Shown: in pieces, positions 46,860 through 59,269 of the stretch | Layout of the letters: each line of letters opens with the position of its first letter | Position numbering within the stretch: position 1 is the stretch's first letter | Assembly: GCF_004379255.2 (NCBI RefSeq) | Contig: NC_056036.1 | Coordinates: 3,906,001 to 3,970,000, forward strand | Length of the DNA: 64,000 nt | Source: Salvia splendens | Lineage: Eukaryota; Streptophyta; Magnoliopsida; Lamiales; Lamiaceae | Reading direction: 5' to 3' | Position numbers and translations under genes: made by a program | The notes under the pieces: generated by a model | Told to the model about the DNA's origin: nothing | The model's input: only the letters and a program-made list of their open reading frames with translations | Databases searched by the model: none

Positions 46860-48371
46860 CTCACTCCTTCGTGTCAGCCGTAACGTTGTCTTTTATCCGT
46901 CTCTTAACCGTCTCATCTCTTAACTATTCAGGGTCTCACTGTACTTTTCACTCCATCTCTTAACTAAGAGATAACACATGCAACCATCATCTCTTAACTA
47001 TTCATGGGTCCCACTGTACTTTTCACTCCATCTCTTAACTACATCATCTCTTATCCGTCTCATCTCTTAACTATTCATGGGTCTCACTGTACTTTTCACT
47101 CCATCTCTTAACTAAGAGACAACACATGCAACCCTTCATCTCTTATCCGTCTCTTAACCATCTCATCCTTTAACTATTCATTCAATTTCATTTTTTTTTA
47201 TTTCCAACAAATTCAATTAATAAAAACACACTTCATTAAATAAAATAAAATTACAACTTAAAATCTTAAAAAAATATACATAATTAAATTCATGGCAGAA
47301 TAAATAAAAAAAGACATAATTTAAAATACAAATTTATAGAAATTATAAAAATTACTCCGCCGGCGAATCATCACCCGAAGGCGGTGGCGGTGCACCACCG
47401 AATGGAGGCGGAATACCAAGTTGTCCCGCCAGATGCACAATGCCGGCATGATGGGCTTGATATTGGGCGGGCGTCATCCGGGAAGTGTCCGTCATCGTGG
47501 CGGTGAAGTACATGGACATTAGGGAGGAGGGCGGCCCTTGGGAACCCGCCTAGCTTGATTCGTCTCGGCCCCTCCTCCCTCTAGCCGCATTCACCGCCTT
47601 GGTCCCTTGCGGCCGACGGCGCCCACGGGAGGACCCTCCTGTATCGTCTGTCGTGCCCTCAACCTCCTGCGAGGCAACCTCTTGTGTGGCGCTGCCTGAA
47701 CCGCCCCCACTAGACGAGTATTGGCCAACCGCCGTGTGCTTCGAGCGTTTCGAGGTCGAGCCCGTGCTGGACTGGACTCCGCCGGCCCACCTTTCGACGT
47801 CTTTGACGGCCTCCCAAACATCGACATGTTTGAATTCTTTAACGTTGTCGTCGAAATAGACTCGCAAAGCCGATCTCAGAATGTCGGTTCCAGTGGCTCC
47901 GCTTTGGTAATGAGCCGCTTCATTCTTGTAGATGCCGCAGAATCTTTTGACCTCTCTGTCGACTCAGTCAAAATGACTTCGGAGCATCTTCAATGTGCGG
48001 CGGCGGGACCCCTTCGGCTTAATCTCGTTGTAGGCCTCGGTGACCTTTTCCCAAAAGCACTTCCGGGATTGTTGATTCCCGACGATGGGATCGTACGAGA
48101 CGCTGATCCAGGCGTTGTACAGAGTCATCGTGTCGTTGCGGCTGTACGAATGACGGCCTACATACTCTTCCTCCTCGGTCGCCTCCTCCTCTTCATCCAC
48201 GACGTCGAATGCCCTGGAGCTTCCACCGCTTCGTCCTCCTTCCGTATTGGGTTCATCTGGATAATCCTCCCTAATTTGAGATAATTCCTGCGAATACCTC
48301 AGGGCGGAGGGACAAGCGTATGCATCCACATCAAAATGAGGTGGTTGGTACCCGCCGGCGTCGACGAGCAT
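46860..48371 (-). mobile_element. decayed PIF/Harbinger-type element C
   Basis: It has the same organisation as element A: a left non-coding part, then a SANT/NAM-C protein on the minus strand. Its subterminal words differ (CTCTTAACCGTCTC instead of GTTCCTTAACCGTTCC). The block with CACTGTACTTTTCACTCCAT is repeated three times at 46926-47120, where element A has one. No convincing right terminus exists and homology stops at about 48371 inside the coding region, so the element is truncated. The left boundary is approximate. Confidence 0.65.
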
Positions 48372-48383
48372 TCTACACCTCAA
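47343..48383 (-). pseudogene. broken SANT/NAM-C protein of element C
   Basis: The minus-strand reading resembles the protein of element A from about its residue 48 to the end: GGYQPPHFDVDAYA, then YDPIVGNQQSRKCFWEKV, DVERWAGGVQSS, and the same DDSPAE ending at about 47354. Two in-frame stops interrupt it: TGA in place of CGA near 47967 and TAG in place of CAG near 47551. Otherwise the frame is kept. The 5' end, including the start codon, is missing. Confidence 0.8.
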
Positions 48384-48872
48384 AAATTTAGGAAGAATAT
48401 TCCAAAATACATTTATAAGAACAACTGCAAGCTAGCATAAGAAAACCACTGACAAATTTGTTAGAAAACCAGAAATTTTTTTAATAGTCTGTCCCACAAA
48501 TAAAAAATCAGTCTTTAAAAGTTTAAACTCAGTAAAAATAATAAATAAATAAGTAAATCATTGCAATCTGCACCTCAAAAATTTAGGAATAATATTCTAA
48601 AAGTTTGTAGACTTGTTCGCAATTTTCCTCAGCAAAATTTTTTGGTTACAAATGAGTTTAACAGTATCGTATATTCATACAAAAAAAATAAAAAAAAATA
48701 AACGCGTCGGTTAGCTGAAAAACATAAATAGACATTTTATATGTAGGTGACTGCATTTTTTCGTCAGGGAATAATTGTGAAGAAATCAAAACTTCACGAT
48801 TATATCAACTATAAGAATCATATCAACTACAAATGTTTGAAGTTCCAGTATTTGCAGATAATTTTCACAGAA
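48384..48872. other. intergenic, 3' flank of ETFB
   Basis: AT-rich. The stretch ACCTCAAAAATTTAGGAA at 48377 recurs at 48572, a partial direct repeat 195 bp apart that brackets the broken end of element C. No gene is seen. Confidence 0.45.
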
Positions 48873-51235
48873 TCATATAACACGTGCTTCATTTTTTAAC
48901 CTATCGATGAGTTCATCTACAGAAGAAAGAACTACCCCGGCTTGTCTTCTGGGAGGTTCTGTCACTTGAACAACCTCCAAGTCGGATCTGATCTCGATGT
49001 TCAGATCCTGCAGAGTGAGCTTCTTTATCACCTTCGACTTTGCCTTCATAATGTTTGGAAGAGTGGCATATCTTGGTTGGTTCAGCCTCAGGTCAGTGCT
49101 GCAATAAAGAATGCAGGTCAGAACAGGAACCGCGAGAAAATGAATCATTACAAGTAAGAAGGGAAGATTTTTACGTGATTACAGCAGGTAAATCCAAGCT
49201 CAAGGTCTCGAGACCACCATCAACCTCTCTGTCCACGGTTGCTACTTTATTTCCTTCATCGAGTACAACCTAATGGAATTGAACAAAAATTTGAATATTC
49301 GAGTTATGTGTCAAAGTTTGCTTCAAGCCAATGAAAAGAAGATACTCTAGCAAGATACATATAGTCCGAGAGGAGGTAAGCTTTATTTGATAGTATAACA
49401 AAATATATTCGATGAAATCGCATAAAGAAAGAGAAAGATGGGATATAACAAGGCATCATAATGGTTTTTTTAAATACTGACTGGGTGACTAAGCAAGTAG
49501 TTCTCATCTTCCTCCGTATCGTAGGCATTTGCATTAAGACGAAAACATAGTGATCATTCTATCTCGTCATTCTATAATCTCATAGAAAAAGGAGAACTGT
49601 TAGGCTAACCTTGGAAGCAAAGGTTCCTTGAGGCCATTTAAGAAGCCCTGCAATCATTTGCCCAGTTTGGTTGCAATCATCATCAATGGCCTGCATATAT
49701 CTGAACATCAGAAACAATAATCTGAGGAAGAAACGTACACCATTAAAAAAACATAAAACGACAGAAAAATAGGTCTACAGCATGAAATTCAGGTCAGCAA
49801 GTAGAAGCAGTCATTTCAAAACAGAAGCATACATTTCTTTCGAGGCATAGATAAAACTCAAACTAAGAGATAACATATGAATATGAAGTCCAAGGGGATC
49901 ATTTATATCAGAAATGTCCATTAAATAGTATAGGAAAAATCTTTTCTCCTTGAACTAGCTATGCGATAATGTAAAAGCACACCTTTATAAGCAAACTGTA
50001 GCAACACCGTCATTTTCTTTTCTAGTGAAAAGGAAAAAGGGAAGCAAGCACATCAGATTACATTCCGCACAAATGGACACAAGTGTGTAACAACCATATG
50101 ATCCAAATGTGATAGCAAGTAACAACCATATGATCCAAATGTGATACTCCTAGTGGCTGTTTGGTTTGTTAGACAAAATAATCATGAGATATAGTCCAGA
50201 ATTGAGTTGTGAAATTCAATATCATGAACAATACACAATAGTACATATTTAATCCCGACATAACTTTGTGATAGAACACAAGCACAAGCAAGACCAAATT
50301 ATACACAAGAACGCAATCTTGCCAGCTTATGCCTTTCGAATGTGAAAACAGAATACAAGTCATTAGCTTCCCTACCCAACTAAACCTCACATTTGCAACA
50401 CTCTCAATACCTAGAGAAGAGCTATGCCAAGAACACTTTACCCAATTTAAACACGGGCAGTTTACTAGTAAACGTATTGAGTATTTGTATCTTACTTATT
50501 AGCAATATCCCAATTCAAGGCCATAAAATATCCCAAAAGTGTCAATCCATCGTAGTAAATAATAAATTAGTCAATCTCAATACAATGTTTATCTATCTAT
50601 GCTAATCCTCAAGACTAAACATCCTCCGTAAAGTATATGAGAAATCCATCAATCCCAAAATTCCAATCACACAGCAGAAAACATAACTAGCACAAATCAC
50701 AAACAGCTTCACCTCAAATGTAAAAACCAGAAAATGAAACAAAAGAATTTCCTAAAATCCAACTTTATTTTTAAAAAATACTTACCTGTTTTCCGAGAAG
50801 GAGAAGGCCGGGGTTTTCAGCATCGACGAGCGCCTTGAAGATCTTAGCAACAGAAAGGGGGTAAAGCGTTGCCGGGCATTCCACGTGGATGGCCCGGTCT
50901 GCGCCCATCGCAAGCCCGGTGCGGAGAGTGTCAGCGCACTGGGCCGGGCCGACGCTCACGGCCACGACTTCCGAGGCCCGGCCCGACTTCTTGATCCGGA
51001 GCGCCTCCTCTAAAGCTATCTCGCAGAATGGATTCATCGACATCTTCACGTTCGAGGTCTCCACGCCTCTCTGCAACAACAAATCATAAATTCAAGAAGG
51101 AAAATTGAAATTGAGCTTATTTTCTTTCGTTTTTTAATCCTATTTTGGGGGGCGTTGAGCTCATACCTTGTCGGGTTTGACCCGGATTTTGACGGTGTAG
51201 TCCACGACCCGTTTGACGGCCACTAGGATCTTCAT
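48873..51235 (-). CDS. ETFB: electron transfer flavoprotein subunit beta
   Basis: Five exons (51167-51235, 50786-51070, 49610-49690, 49175-49269, 48873-49098) join in frame to a 251-residue protein, the length of the Arabidopsis protein. It begins [19 protein letters not shown] and contains [20 protein letters not shown], the adenine-nucleotide-binding [15 protein letters not shown] segment, [12 protein letters not shown] and the conserved [20 protein letters not shown] recognition region. It ends [14 protein letters not shown]. The ETF alpha-beta heterodimer sits in the mitochondrial matrix and passes electrons from dehydrogenases such as isovaleryl-CoA and 2-hydroxyglutarate dehydrogenase to ETF-ubiquinone oxidoreductase. 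In plants this matters during branched-chain amino-acid and lysine breakdown under carbon starvation. Beta subunits lack a typical cleaved presequence. The second intron (49691-50785) is the longest, 1.1 kb. Confidence 0.96.
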
Positions 51236-51779
51236 GATCGCCGGAACAGAAATTTTGGTCGGAAACTGTTTTTCTTCTTTCTTCCCCGACTCAATTATAT
51301 TTTTTTTAACATATATTGTCTTGGGCTCTCTGGCCCAAGTCTTTAACTAAGCCCAAACCCAATCTCCGAGACCAGATGTTCCATCGGATTATTACTTGTT
51401 ACCCGAGCTCTGACCCGGAAAAGATCCGTATTATCAATCCAAAATCATGTGAAAGGTCGTTCGACCTATTCAATTCTCAACTACTTTATCTCAATATTTT
51501 GAGGTTGTTTTTTCCCTTGTAATTGTTTTGATTAATGTATTTTATGTATAAGTACTTAAATATGTATGGTTTTCGTGTCGATCTAATCTCTTTTGTACGT
51601 ATATTGTTATACACTTTTGTATAGATATTGTGGTGATTTCTTTGATTGTAACGATTTGTAGATTGTGAGCTGATCACGTCATATTTTATTATAAGGAAGT
51701 CTCAATTATACAGGAAATAAATACCTAATCAGTCTGATAAGAAATCTCAAAATTTTATTATAAATTTAAAATATTAAAG
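51236..51779. other. ETFB promoter and intergenic DNA
   Basis: The first 100 bp is the ETFB leader. The rest is AT-rich with no gene. Small frames at 51316-51522 and 51486-51677 have no family resemblance. Confidence 0.45.
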
Positions 51780-52411
51780 TAAGGGTTGTGTATGTCAATA
51801 ACACTCACTCAATTCAACCTCAATCAACCTTTTAATAAAATATTCATTTCTCTATCCTCTACATACACAACCCTTCCTCAATTCAACCCCCATCAACTTT
51901 TTTACTTCCATCAGTGACCCCAACCCAACCCAATTAAATATTTTTTTTCATATATTTTATATTAATATTTTGATTTATAATTAATTTAGATATTTTAAAT
52001 AATGTCTTAAAATTGTAATAAAAAAGTTATGATTCAAATTTAAAACAAAAAATATTAGATATTCAAATCATTAAAGCACAATATAATAATAAATTACACT
52101 CATTAAAACATACAAGGCGATAATAGAAATAAACAAACCAAAATACAAATGAAGAGTGAAAAAAAAGCTAGCTTAAACAAGATAAACATTAGTACATATT
52201 TAATTGTTTGTGTCAAATTTAATCCAAATGTGCTCAATCAAATCTTCTCGAAGAGCAATATGAGCTTCTCTATTGCGGAGTTGAGCTCGATTAGTCATAT
52301 ATGATGACAAGCTCCCGATCCGTTGAGTGGAATAGCAAAAGGCTTCAACATTTTCTTCATGTACTCTTGTATGCGTATCTTGAATAAACTCAGTGGCATC
52401 ATAATAATTTT

Positions 52412-53337
52412 TAGGGGTGTCGAAACGGGTAGCGGGTAACGGGTAATCCCGAACCCGACCCGTTACCCGACGGAATCGGGAGACGGGGTGGGGTCGGGTA
52501 TAATAATTTTGGGTTTTGCGGGTATCGGGTATCTCGATAGTCCCTAAAATACCCGATATATATATTGATATTTTATAATTCTTTATTTTTTATTTTAATA
52601 CTTGCTCTTCATATTTAGATTTTTGAATGGTAATTTGGAGTTTGGATTTTTTGGCATTGTAATTGAATTTGGATTACATATTTACTTTACAGGTGGTATT
52701 TATGCAGCTCATACGATTATTTAAAGCAGATATTTCAAAGATTACATGGCTTGATCTCAATTCTCAACAAAATTAAATAATAATAAAAAGTTTCAAGTGA
52801 GACTATTACATTCATCAAGTAGTATTTTTAAAAAAGCATCTAAAATATACAAATAATATTTAAAAAGGAATATTTCCAAAAAAAAATGTTTCGGGTCGGA
52901 TACATATTTAATACTTGCTCTTCATATTTAGATTTTTGAATGGTAATTTGGAGTTTGGATTTTTTTGGCATTGTAATTGAATTTGGATTACATGTTTACT
53001 TTACATGTGATATTTGTGCAGCTCATACGATTATTTAAAGCAGATATTTCAAAGATTACATGGTTTGATCTCAATTCTCAACAAAATTAAATAATAATAA
53101 AAAGTTTCAAGTGAGACTATTACATTCATCAAGTAGTATTTTTTAAAAAGCATCTAAAATATACAAACAATATTTAAAAAAGAAGATTTCAAAAAAAAAT
53201 GTTTCGGGTCAGGTACCCGCGGTGTCGGGTGCGGGATACCCGACTCGGGTATCGGGCAATACCCGACTAACTGCTGGACGGGTATCGGGACTAACTTTTC
53301 GGCCAAAATCGGGTCCGGATACGTTTCGACACCCCTA
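52412..53337. mobile_element. hAT-type non-autonomous element
   Basis: A 926 bp element with terminal inverted repeats TAGGGGTGTCGAAACG on the left and the same sequence inverted on the right, flanked by a perfect 8-bp target duplication ATAATTTT (52404-52411 and 53338-53345). Subterminal regions are packed with CGGGTA and TACCCG words. It contains no transposase. It sits inside a Harbinger transposase remnant. Confidence 0.92.
52599..53200. repeat. 312 bp tandem duplication inside the hAT element
   Basis: The block starting ATACTTGCTCTTCATATTTA at 52599 recurs at 52911 with few changes, a period of 312 bp, and fills most of the internal part of the hAT element. It is non-coding. Confidence 0.88.
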
Positions 53338-54080
53338 ATAATTTTGATATGTATCACGTTCATCTTCTACTATCATATTATGCATGATGATACAAGCCAT
53401 CATAATTTTTCCCATCAAAATCTTATCCCATACAAGACACGACCTTCGCAAAAATGCGAAACGTGCTTGTAGGACTACAAATGCTCGCTCAACATCTTTT
53501 CTAATAGACTCTCGGTGTTGAGCAAACAACTTGTGCTTTTGAGTTTGTGGAGAAGTGATTGATTTGACAAATGTAGTTCACATGAATTTTTCAGAAGAGG
53601 GGCTCACATGAATGTTTGGAAGAAAAATTCACATGAGTTTTGAAATGATATATAAAGATAAAAAAATAATAATTAAATAAATTAAATTAATGACTAAAAG
53701 TAATAAAAATATCATAAATTCACAATGTTCAAAATATTCAAAATTTGATTATCTAAAATATTTACATTTCATATTTATAGTATACCATTCTCAAACATGT
53801 ACATAATTAAATAAAGTAGTATAAATCAATAATTAATAGTAAATAAAAAAAGCAAAAACAATAATGCATTGTCCCAATAGAAAATAGACATGTGTCATTT
53901 GCCCTCCACTTTAGGTTGGGCATGCTGACAAGATCACAAAATGGGGGTTGGGCTGGGTTATTTTATTTTTATTTTACTTTTATTTCTCTCTAGTTTGTCT
54001 TATATGCTTGCCCCCAATCACAAAGTCACCTATGGGGGTGGTCTTATGAATGCCCCCACGGCCCCCACCTAACCTTGTTT

Positions 54081-55317
54081 TTCTTACTTTTGTGTTGAGA
54101 AAAAATGATTGTTTTCTATTAAAACAAAGGAGTAATAAATTTGTAATGACCTAGTGATTCAATTATTACTATATAAATTCATTGAATAAAGGAAAGGTAT
54201 ATACGTTTTGATTATCATCACATAGGTGTTTTAAGTAAGATACATTTGAAGTTTGCACATTTAGGTTATTAAAATTTTTGCACATAAATTATGCAGAAAA
54301 CAAAAATTTTATAGTGTCGTTTAATTGAAAAGATATAGAAAGTAGTTATGAGTAGCGGGGGTTTATTACGCAATTATTGGAGAGAGCTTATAAGGGAGGC
54401 TTGGGGGCTATTGCGGAACTGACCATCTGAGGCTATTGACGGAATTGACCCCCTGTATTGATAAGTTTCCAAGTTTCCGATGAGCAGTTTCCATTTTCAG
54501 CATTATCGACTCCACTCGGCCAAAAATTTGTGCACATTCCTTGTTCTGACGCGAAGTCTCACCAAATCACCCAACTAGGTGGCTTATTCACAAAGGGTTC
54601 TGATTAAGCAATTTCCAGCGATGACTACTTCACTTTTGCAAAACCTCCCGACTTAAACGTCAATGATTTTTAATGTGTGCGCTTTTAAAAACCGAAAGCC
54701 ACGAATATGAAGATTTGACCTTTAATCCTTGGTGATTTTGGGTTCAGATTCCAAGCCAGAAACCTTGCTACCCAAAGGATCAATGATTTCAATGGCAATT
54801 CTGGGTTCAACATTCAAGCCATATATACGCATATCATGCTCAATAGCATATTCGAATTCTATTAATTTCATGTGAACAGTGCGAGCTCTATCCGATTTCT
54901 CGGGCGCTCAAGTTCTCATAATTACGGTACTAAACAATAAAATAATACTCCATCCATCATAAAAAAGTATGAACATTTCTTTATTAGTCCGCCTTTTAAA
55001 AATATGGACTTTCTAGATTTGGAATAGTTAAACAACACATTATCTCTGTACATCAATTTATTTACAACTTATACCATTAATCTACACTTCTAATGATGTG
55101 GAGTTCACTCTCCACTGACACTACTTACACTATCATTTATTTTTCTCTTACTTTATGAATTATACATTAGATTCGTATTGAATCAAATATTCATACGGAC
55201 GACTAATGAAGTGTGAAGATTTGACTTTAAATACTTGCATTCTCGGGCAACTGAACCATATATAATGATTAATAAATCAATTAAAGAAATTAAACGTGTT
55301 TAAGAAATCATTGATAA
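54081..55317. other. intergenic, no clear gene
   Basis: AT-rich, with a degraded Stowaway-like stretch near 54945-55215 (left ACTCCATCCATCATAAAAAA, right CATACGGACGACTAATGAAG). No coding region is supported. Confidence 0.5.
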
Positions 55318-55625
55318 GAGCGTCCGCAGTGGCATGTCCGTCCGTCCGTCCGTGCCGCTAGCACGGCACACCTCTGTCCGCCGCTAGCATGGCTCTGCTC
55401 GATACATAGAGCACGTCCGTGCCGCTGAGCAGGGCGACGTGACACGTTTCTATTGGCCGTTGGCATTTTTTTAAAATCGAAAATAATACCAAAAATTAAA
55501 AAATAAATTCGGATTCCCAAAAATATACAGAATTTATTACCATTTTTTGATATTTTTTTTAAAAATTTAATCCCAAAATCATCTATAAATACACACATTC
55601 ATCATCCATATGGGCGAAATTCGGC
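55318..55625. mobile_element. truncated Harbinger/Tourist-type element end
   Basis: GAGCGTCCGCAGTGG after TAA resembles the terminal repeat of the other Harbinger-type elements here. It is followed by a GC-rich region with GTCCG repeated four times and then an AT-rich stretch. No right terminus was found, so only one end remains. Confidence 0.5.
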
Positions 55626-56129
55626 CACGAGTAGTGGGTTTTTTTTAATTTTATGAATTTAATTATGTAATTTTTAATTTTTAGGATTTTAATTATATAC
55701 TTTTTAACTTTTAGGATTTTAATTACTACGTAATTTTAATTTTTTTTAATTTGTACTAGTATTCCGGATATTTTTAATGCATTTTAATTTTGTGGAAATG
55801 ATTTTATTTAAATTGAATAATAGAATGGCTAGACCCTTAAACTTGTCGTTGCAGAAGAACACGGATGTGGGTATTGTGCTCTTGCCTCAGGACATGGAGT
55901 AAAAGAGGGTCTGGGCCTATATCCGTGCTCGTTGACATGAGACACTGTGTTGCAAAATGAAATCATACTAGAAAGGAGGGAAATGGAATGACCGAAGGAT
56001 CACGCGCGCCAATGGAGCGTGAGGAAACTCGGCGATCAGGCAACGGAAATCCTGATGTATTCCGACAACGAAATCTGAGTTCAGGGGTAGAACGGTCATT
56101 TCCTACTGGAGTTGCCATTTCTTTAACAT

Positions 56130-57240
56130 TTTCAAGCTATTTATAATGATCCTCAATTTCCAATTTCCAATTTCCAATTCTGTCTACTGTTGATTAGGGT
56201 TTCTGAGTTAATTTCGCTGTTAGCTTATTAATGTATTTTTTTTCTGAGGAGCATGTATGTGTATTTGTGTATATATCTGAATTCTCACTTTTGCAAATTG
56301 AATTCTTCAGAATGCGTGCATTTTATTTCTTCAGTTTTTGCACCGATTTAGGTTTTGCGCGGCATCAGTTAATTCAGCTGAGTTGTTTGATCAGCCGTTG
56401 CATGAATTCTTACTATTTCTATTGTTTTCTGCAGAATTAGAAGCCCTAACTCTGTTCTGTTTTCTGCAATTTTGAGTTGATGATAATCATTCTCCAGAGG
56501 TATGTCATTTTGTTTGATCGTGCAGCTTTTCCTAATGTAGCGGTATATCCATCGAGTTGAATGTGCTCTAATTTCAGTAGCAACAAGTCTGATTGAAACA
56601 AGCATGATCCAAGGTTACTAAACAAGAGGTTTTGGGGAATTAAAGGAATTCAAATTTGAGTTTACGATAACTATAGCTAGTTATATGCCATTTTTGTTTG
56701 ATCGTGCAGCTTTGCTAATGTAGTGGTATATCCATTGACTTGAATGTGTTTTAATTTCAGTAGCAACAGGTCCGATTAAAACAAGCATGATCGAAGGTTA
56801 CTAGAAAAGAGGTTTTGAGCAATAAAAGGAATTCAAATTAGAGTTTACGATAACTATAGCTAGTTATATATATGTCGTTTTTGTTTGATCGTGCAGCTTT
56901 GCCTAATGTAGTGGTATATCCATCGAGTTGAATGTACTTTAATTTCATTAGCAACAAGTCTGATTGAAACAAGCATGATCGAAGGTTACTAGAAAAGAGT
57001 TTTTGAGCAATTTAAGGAATTAAAATCTGAGTTTACGATAACTATAGCTAATTATATGCTTCAACAAGTCTCAATTGAACTTGCTCTATTGAAGGAAGTC
57101 CACTTTTGTTATATCTTTGTTGGCATGAACATGTCCTTACACCTCCTGGTTGATATTTTATTAATCTTATGATTATATGTTAACTACTACTATATTCATA
57201 TTATAGGATTATTTTAGCCGTATTCGTTACATGTTACAGA
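56130..57240 (+). other. probable 5' UTR and leader intron of the OBERON-like gene
   Basis: TATTTATAATG near 56139 could be the TATA box. TTACAG at 57235-57240 is a good acceptor six bases before the ATG. Most of the interval is taken to be an intron in the 5' UTR. It contains the triplicated repeat at 56500-57058. Confidence 0.4.
56500..57058. repeat. three tandem units of about 186 bp upstream of the OBERON-like gene
   Basis: TTTGTTTGATCGTGCAGC recurs at 56508, 56694 and 56880. Each is followed by TAATGTAGTGGTATATCCAT, then ACAAGCATGAT and GTTTACGATAACTATAGCTA. The units differ at a few positions. They are non-coding. Confidence 0.88.
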
Positions 57241-57246
57241 GCCTAA

Positions 57247-59269
57247 ATGTCTAGCGAGCCAGAAAAAGAGTCTATGGACATTGACAGCCCGGGAGATACT
57301 AAGGAGCTGCCGTATGAGCTTGTTAGAAATGGTCTCAATCTGTACCCAGTCTCTGTTCATGATTCGGGTGAAGGCCTTCCATATGCTCCTGAAGATTGGC
57401 CTAGTCCTGGTGATAAGTGGCGCTGGAAAGTCGGGAAAAGAATTTCTGCTTCGGGATACTTTATAGATAGATATTTGTATGTTCCCACCAGGTTCCGCAA
57501 GATAGGAGATAGAAAAGGCTTCGCCAGCAGGCTGTCACTTGAACACTATATTCGAGAAAAATTCCCCGATGCAGATGTTGATGCTTTCTTTGCAGCTTTC
57601 AGCTGGAGAATCCCTTCAAAAGTAATCAAGAAAGGTTTGCATCATGCTTTGGTTGTGTTATAAAGTTTGTTTCAGTTTAACTTTTCATCTTTCATATTTT
57701 ATCTCTCATACAAACTTTGGGCTTCGATATAAGTTATTCTGACTACATTAAGATAAAACATTATTTAACATATTGCTCTGTTATTATGCTTCAAATTCAG
57801 CTGATAGAGATATGCTCAGGGCCCTTCCGGAGGCAGCAGAAGATCCAGTATCTGATGGTGTAGCACGTTGTAAAGCTGGCAATAGATTTTGCAGCAGCTT
57901 AGCTGCACGAGAGGACTCTGTTTCACAAATCATGTTCTGTGATATTTGCTGTGGTGAAGCTGGTTTCTGCAGAGATTGCTGTTGTATATTATGTTCTCAA
58001 ACTATTGAGAAAGCTTCTGAAGAATACAATTCCATTAGATGTGAAGCTGATATTGAGGGTGGTGCTTGCGGACATAGTTGTCATATTGACTGTGCTCTAC
58101 GAGCTTACTTGGCTGGGTCAGTTGGAGGGAGTATTGGTTTGGATGCAGAGTATTATTGCCGTCGCTGTGATACGCGAACCGATCTGGTTTCGTATGTTAC
58201 TGGACTAGTAAAGAAATGTAAATCAAATGACTTGCCAGATGAGATTGAGAAGATCTTGAATGTTGGCATCCGTGTGCTGCGTGGGTCGAATAGAACAAGC
58301 GCAACGCAGCTGTTGCATCTTATTCAGCTAGCCATGTCAAAGGTATCTGAAGTGAATGGTAGGCTAATAATTATTTCTCAATACAATTATACTTTCTTGT
58401 CTGTACGCCCTTTTCAATTGCCACAATAATGACCTGTCGATTATATTCATCAGCTTAAGAATGGAAGTTATCTGGATGATATTTGGAAGATGGAAGATGT
58501 CTCTGAAGATGCTTCTGGTATACTGTTCTTAACATTTTTTTTCTTCTTCGAATTTTCATCTACACTGTTTTAGAAATTCCAAAATTGTTCTTACACTCTA
58601 GGAAAAATCGTCTCCTTCAGCTTAGATCTTCTTCGCAAGACTGACTGCAGGAGCCATTACACCTTCATTGAGTGAGATTTGACACTCACGTTTTAAGAGA
58701 GTTGCTTTCTTCAAGAGAAAATGGAACTATTCTTAGCTTCTATTAGGCATTTGAGTTTTATCCTTCCTGCTTTCCTCGCGCATTCTTGTCGTTTATGTTT
58801 ATTTTGTGAACTTGAAATATTAATAGGGCTGTCTCAAAATGGAAACGGCGTACTGGAAATCCCAAAGAGGGAGCAGGAAGACTGCCAACTGGTGTCGCCT
58901 CCAGTGTTGTCATCAAAGTTTGACTATCAAGTGGAATCACTGAAACTGGAGAACGAAATTGATTACATCCTGGACAAACTAAGGAAGTCGCAAGAGATTG
59001 AATACAGAATAGCTGAGGAAAGGCTTTCAGCTCAGAAGAAGTATATCATTAATCTCTACGAAGAGCTTGAGAAAGAGAGGTCTGCCCTGCTGAAGCATAC
59101 ATCTATATCTGAGAAGCAGGACTCATTGCTCGATGCTGTCTTGAGTAGAGTTTCTCAGGTGAAGCGGGAAGTGTCCCGGCTCAAGGACATGGGAGAAGTC
59201 TCCAAGGGATTCGGTAGAGTTCCTAAACGTATTCTCAAGGAACAATTTAGTCTAGAAATTGAGCATTGA
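57247..59269 (+). CDS. PHD-finger protein, OBERON/PVIP-like
   Basis: Four exons (57247-57634, 57801-58342, 58454-58517, 58827-59269) give a 478-residue protein. The N-terminal part (about residues 20-130) has the conserved GDKWRWKVGKRISASGYFID region. The Cys-rich PHD-type domain (about 160-260) runs CDICCGEAGFCRDCCCILC, then GGACGHSCHIDCALRAY and YYCRRCDTRTDL, which match the Oberon-type PHD pattern. The C-terminal third is a coiled coil (ESLKLENEIDYILDKLRKSQ and onwards). OBERON and related proteins are nuclear regulators of meristem and vascular development. Relatives were also found as host partners of a potyviral protein. At 478 residues this is shorter than OBE1 and OBE2 (over 560), so it may belong to a separate subgroup. 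Naming beyond the family is not safe. Confidence 0.82.

Larger units (their letters stand above)
52200..53535 (-). pseudogene. Harbinger (DDE_Tnp_4) transposase remnant
   Basis: At 53346-53529 the minus strand encodes HRESIRKDVERAFVVLQARF and MMACIIMHNMIVEDERD, which are conserved motifs near the C-terminus of Harbinger transposases (the Glu of ERAFG/V VLQ is catalytic). After the hAT insertion the reading resumes at 52411 and continues to about 52205 with the typical final part (DATEF, then RNREAHIALREDLIEHIW). The N-terminal two thirds is absent. The gene is non-functional. Confidence 0.75.
51780..54080 (-). mobile_element. decayed PIF/Harbinger element with DDE transposase remnant
   Basis: The minus strand carries pieces of a Harbinger DDE_Tnp_4 transposase. 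The outer sequences (GTATGTCAATAACACTCACTC on the left and, inverted on the right, GGGCATTCATAAGACCACCC) are loosely similar and may be decayed terminal repeats. Near the ends both sides contain AACCCAACCC-like words. The transposase is split by a hAT element at 52412-53337. Boundaries are approximate. Confidence 0.55.
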
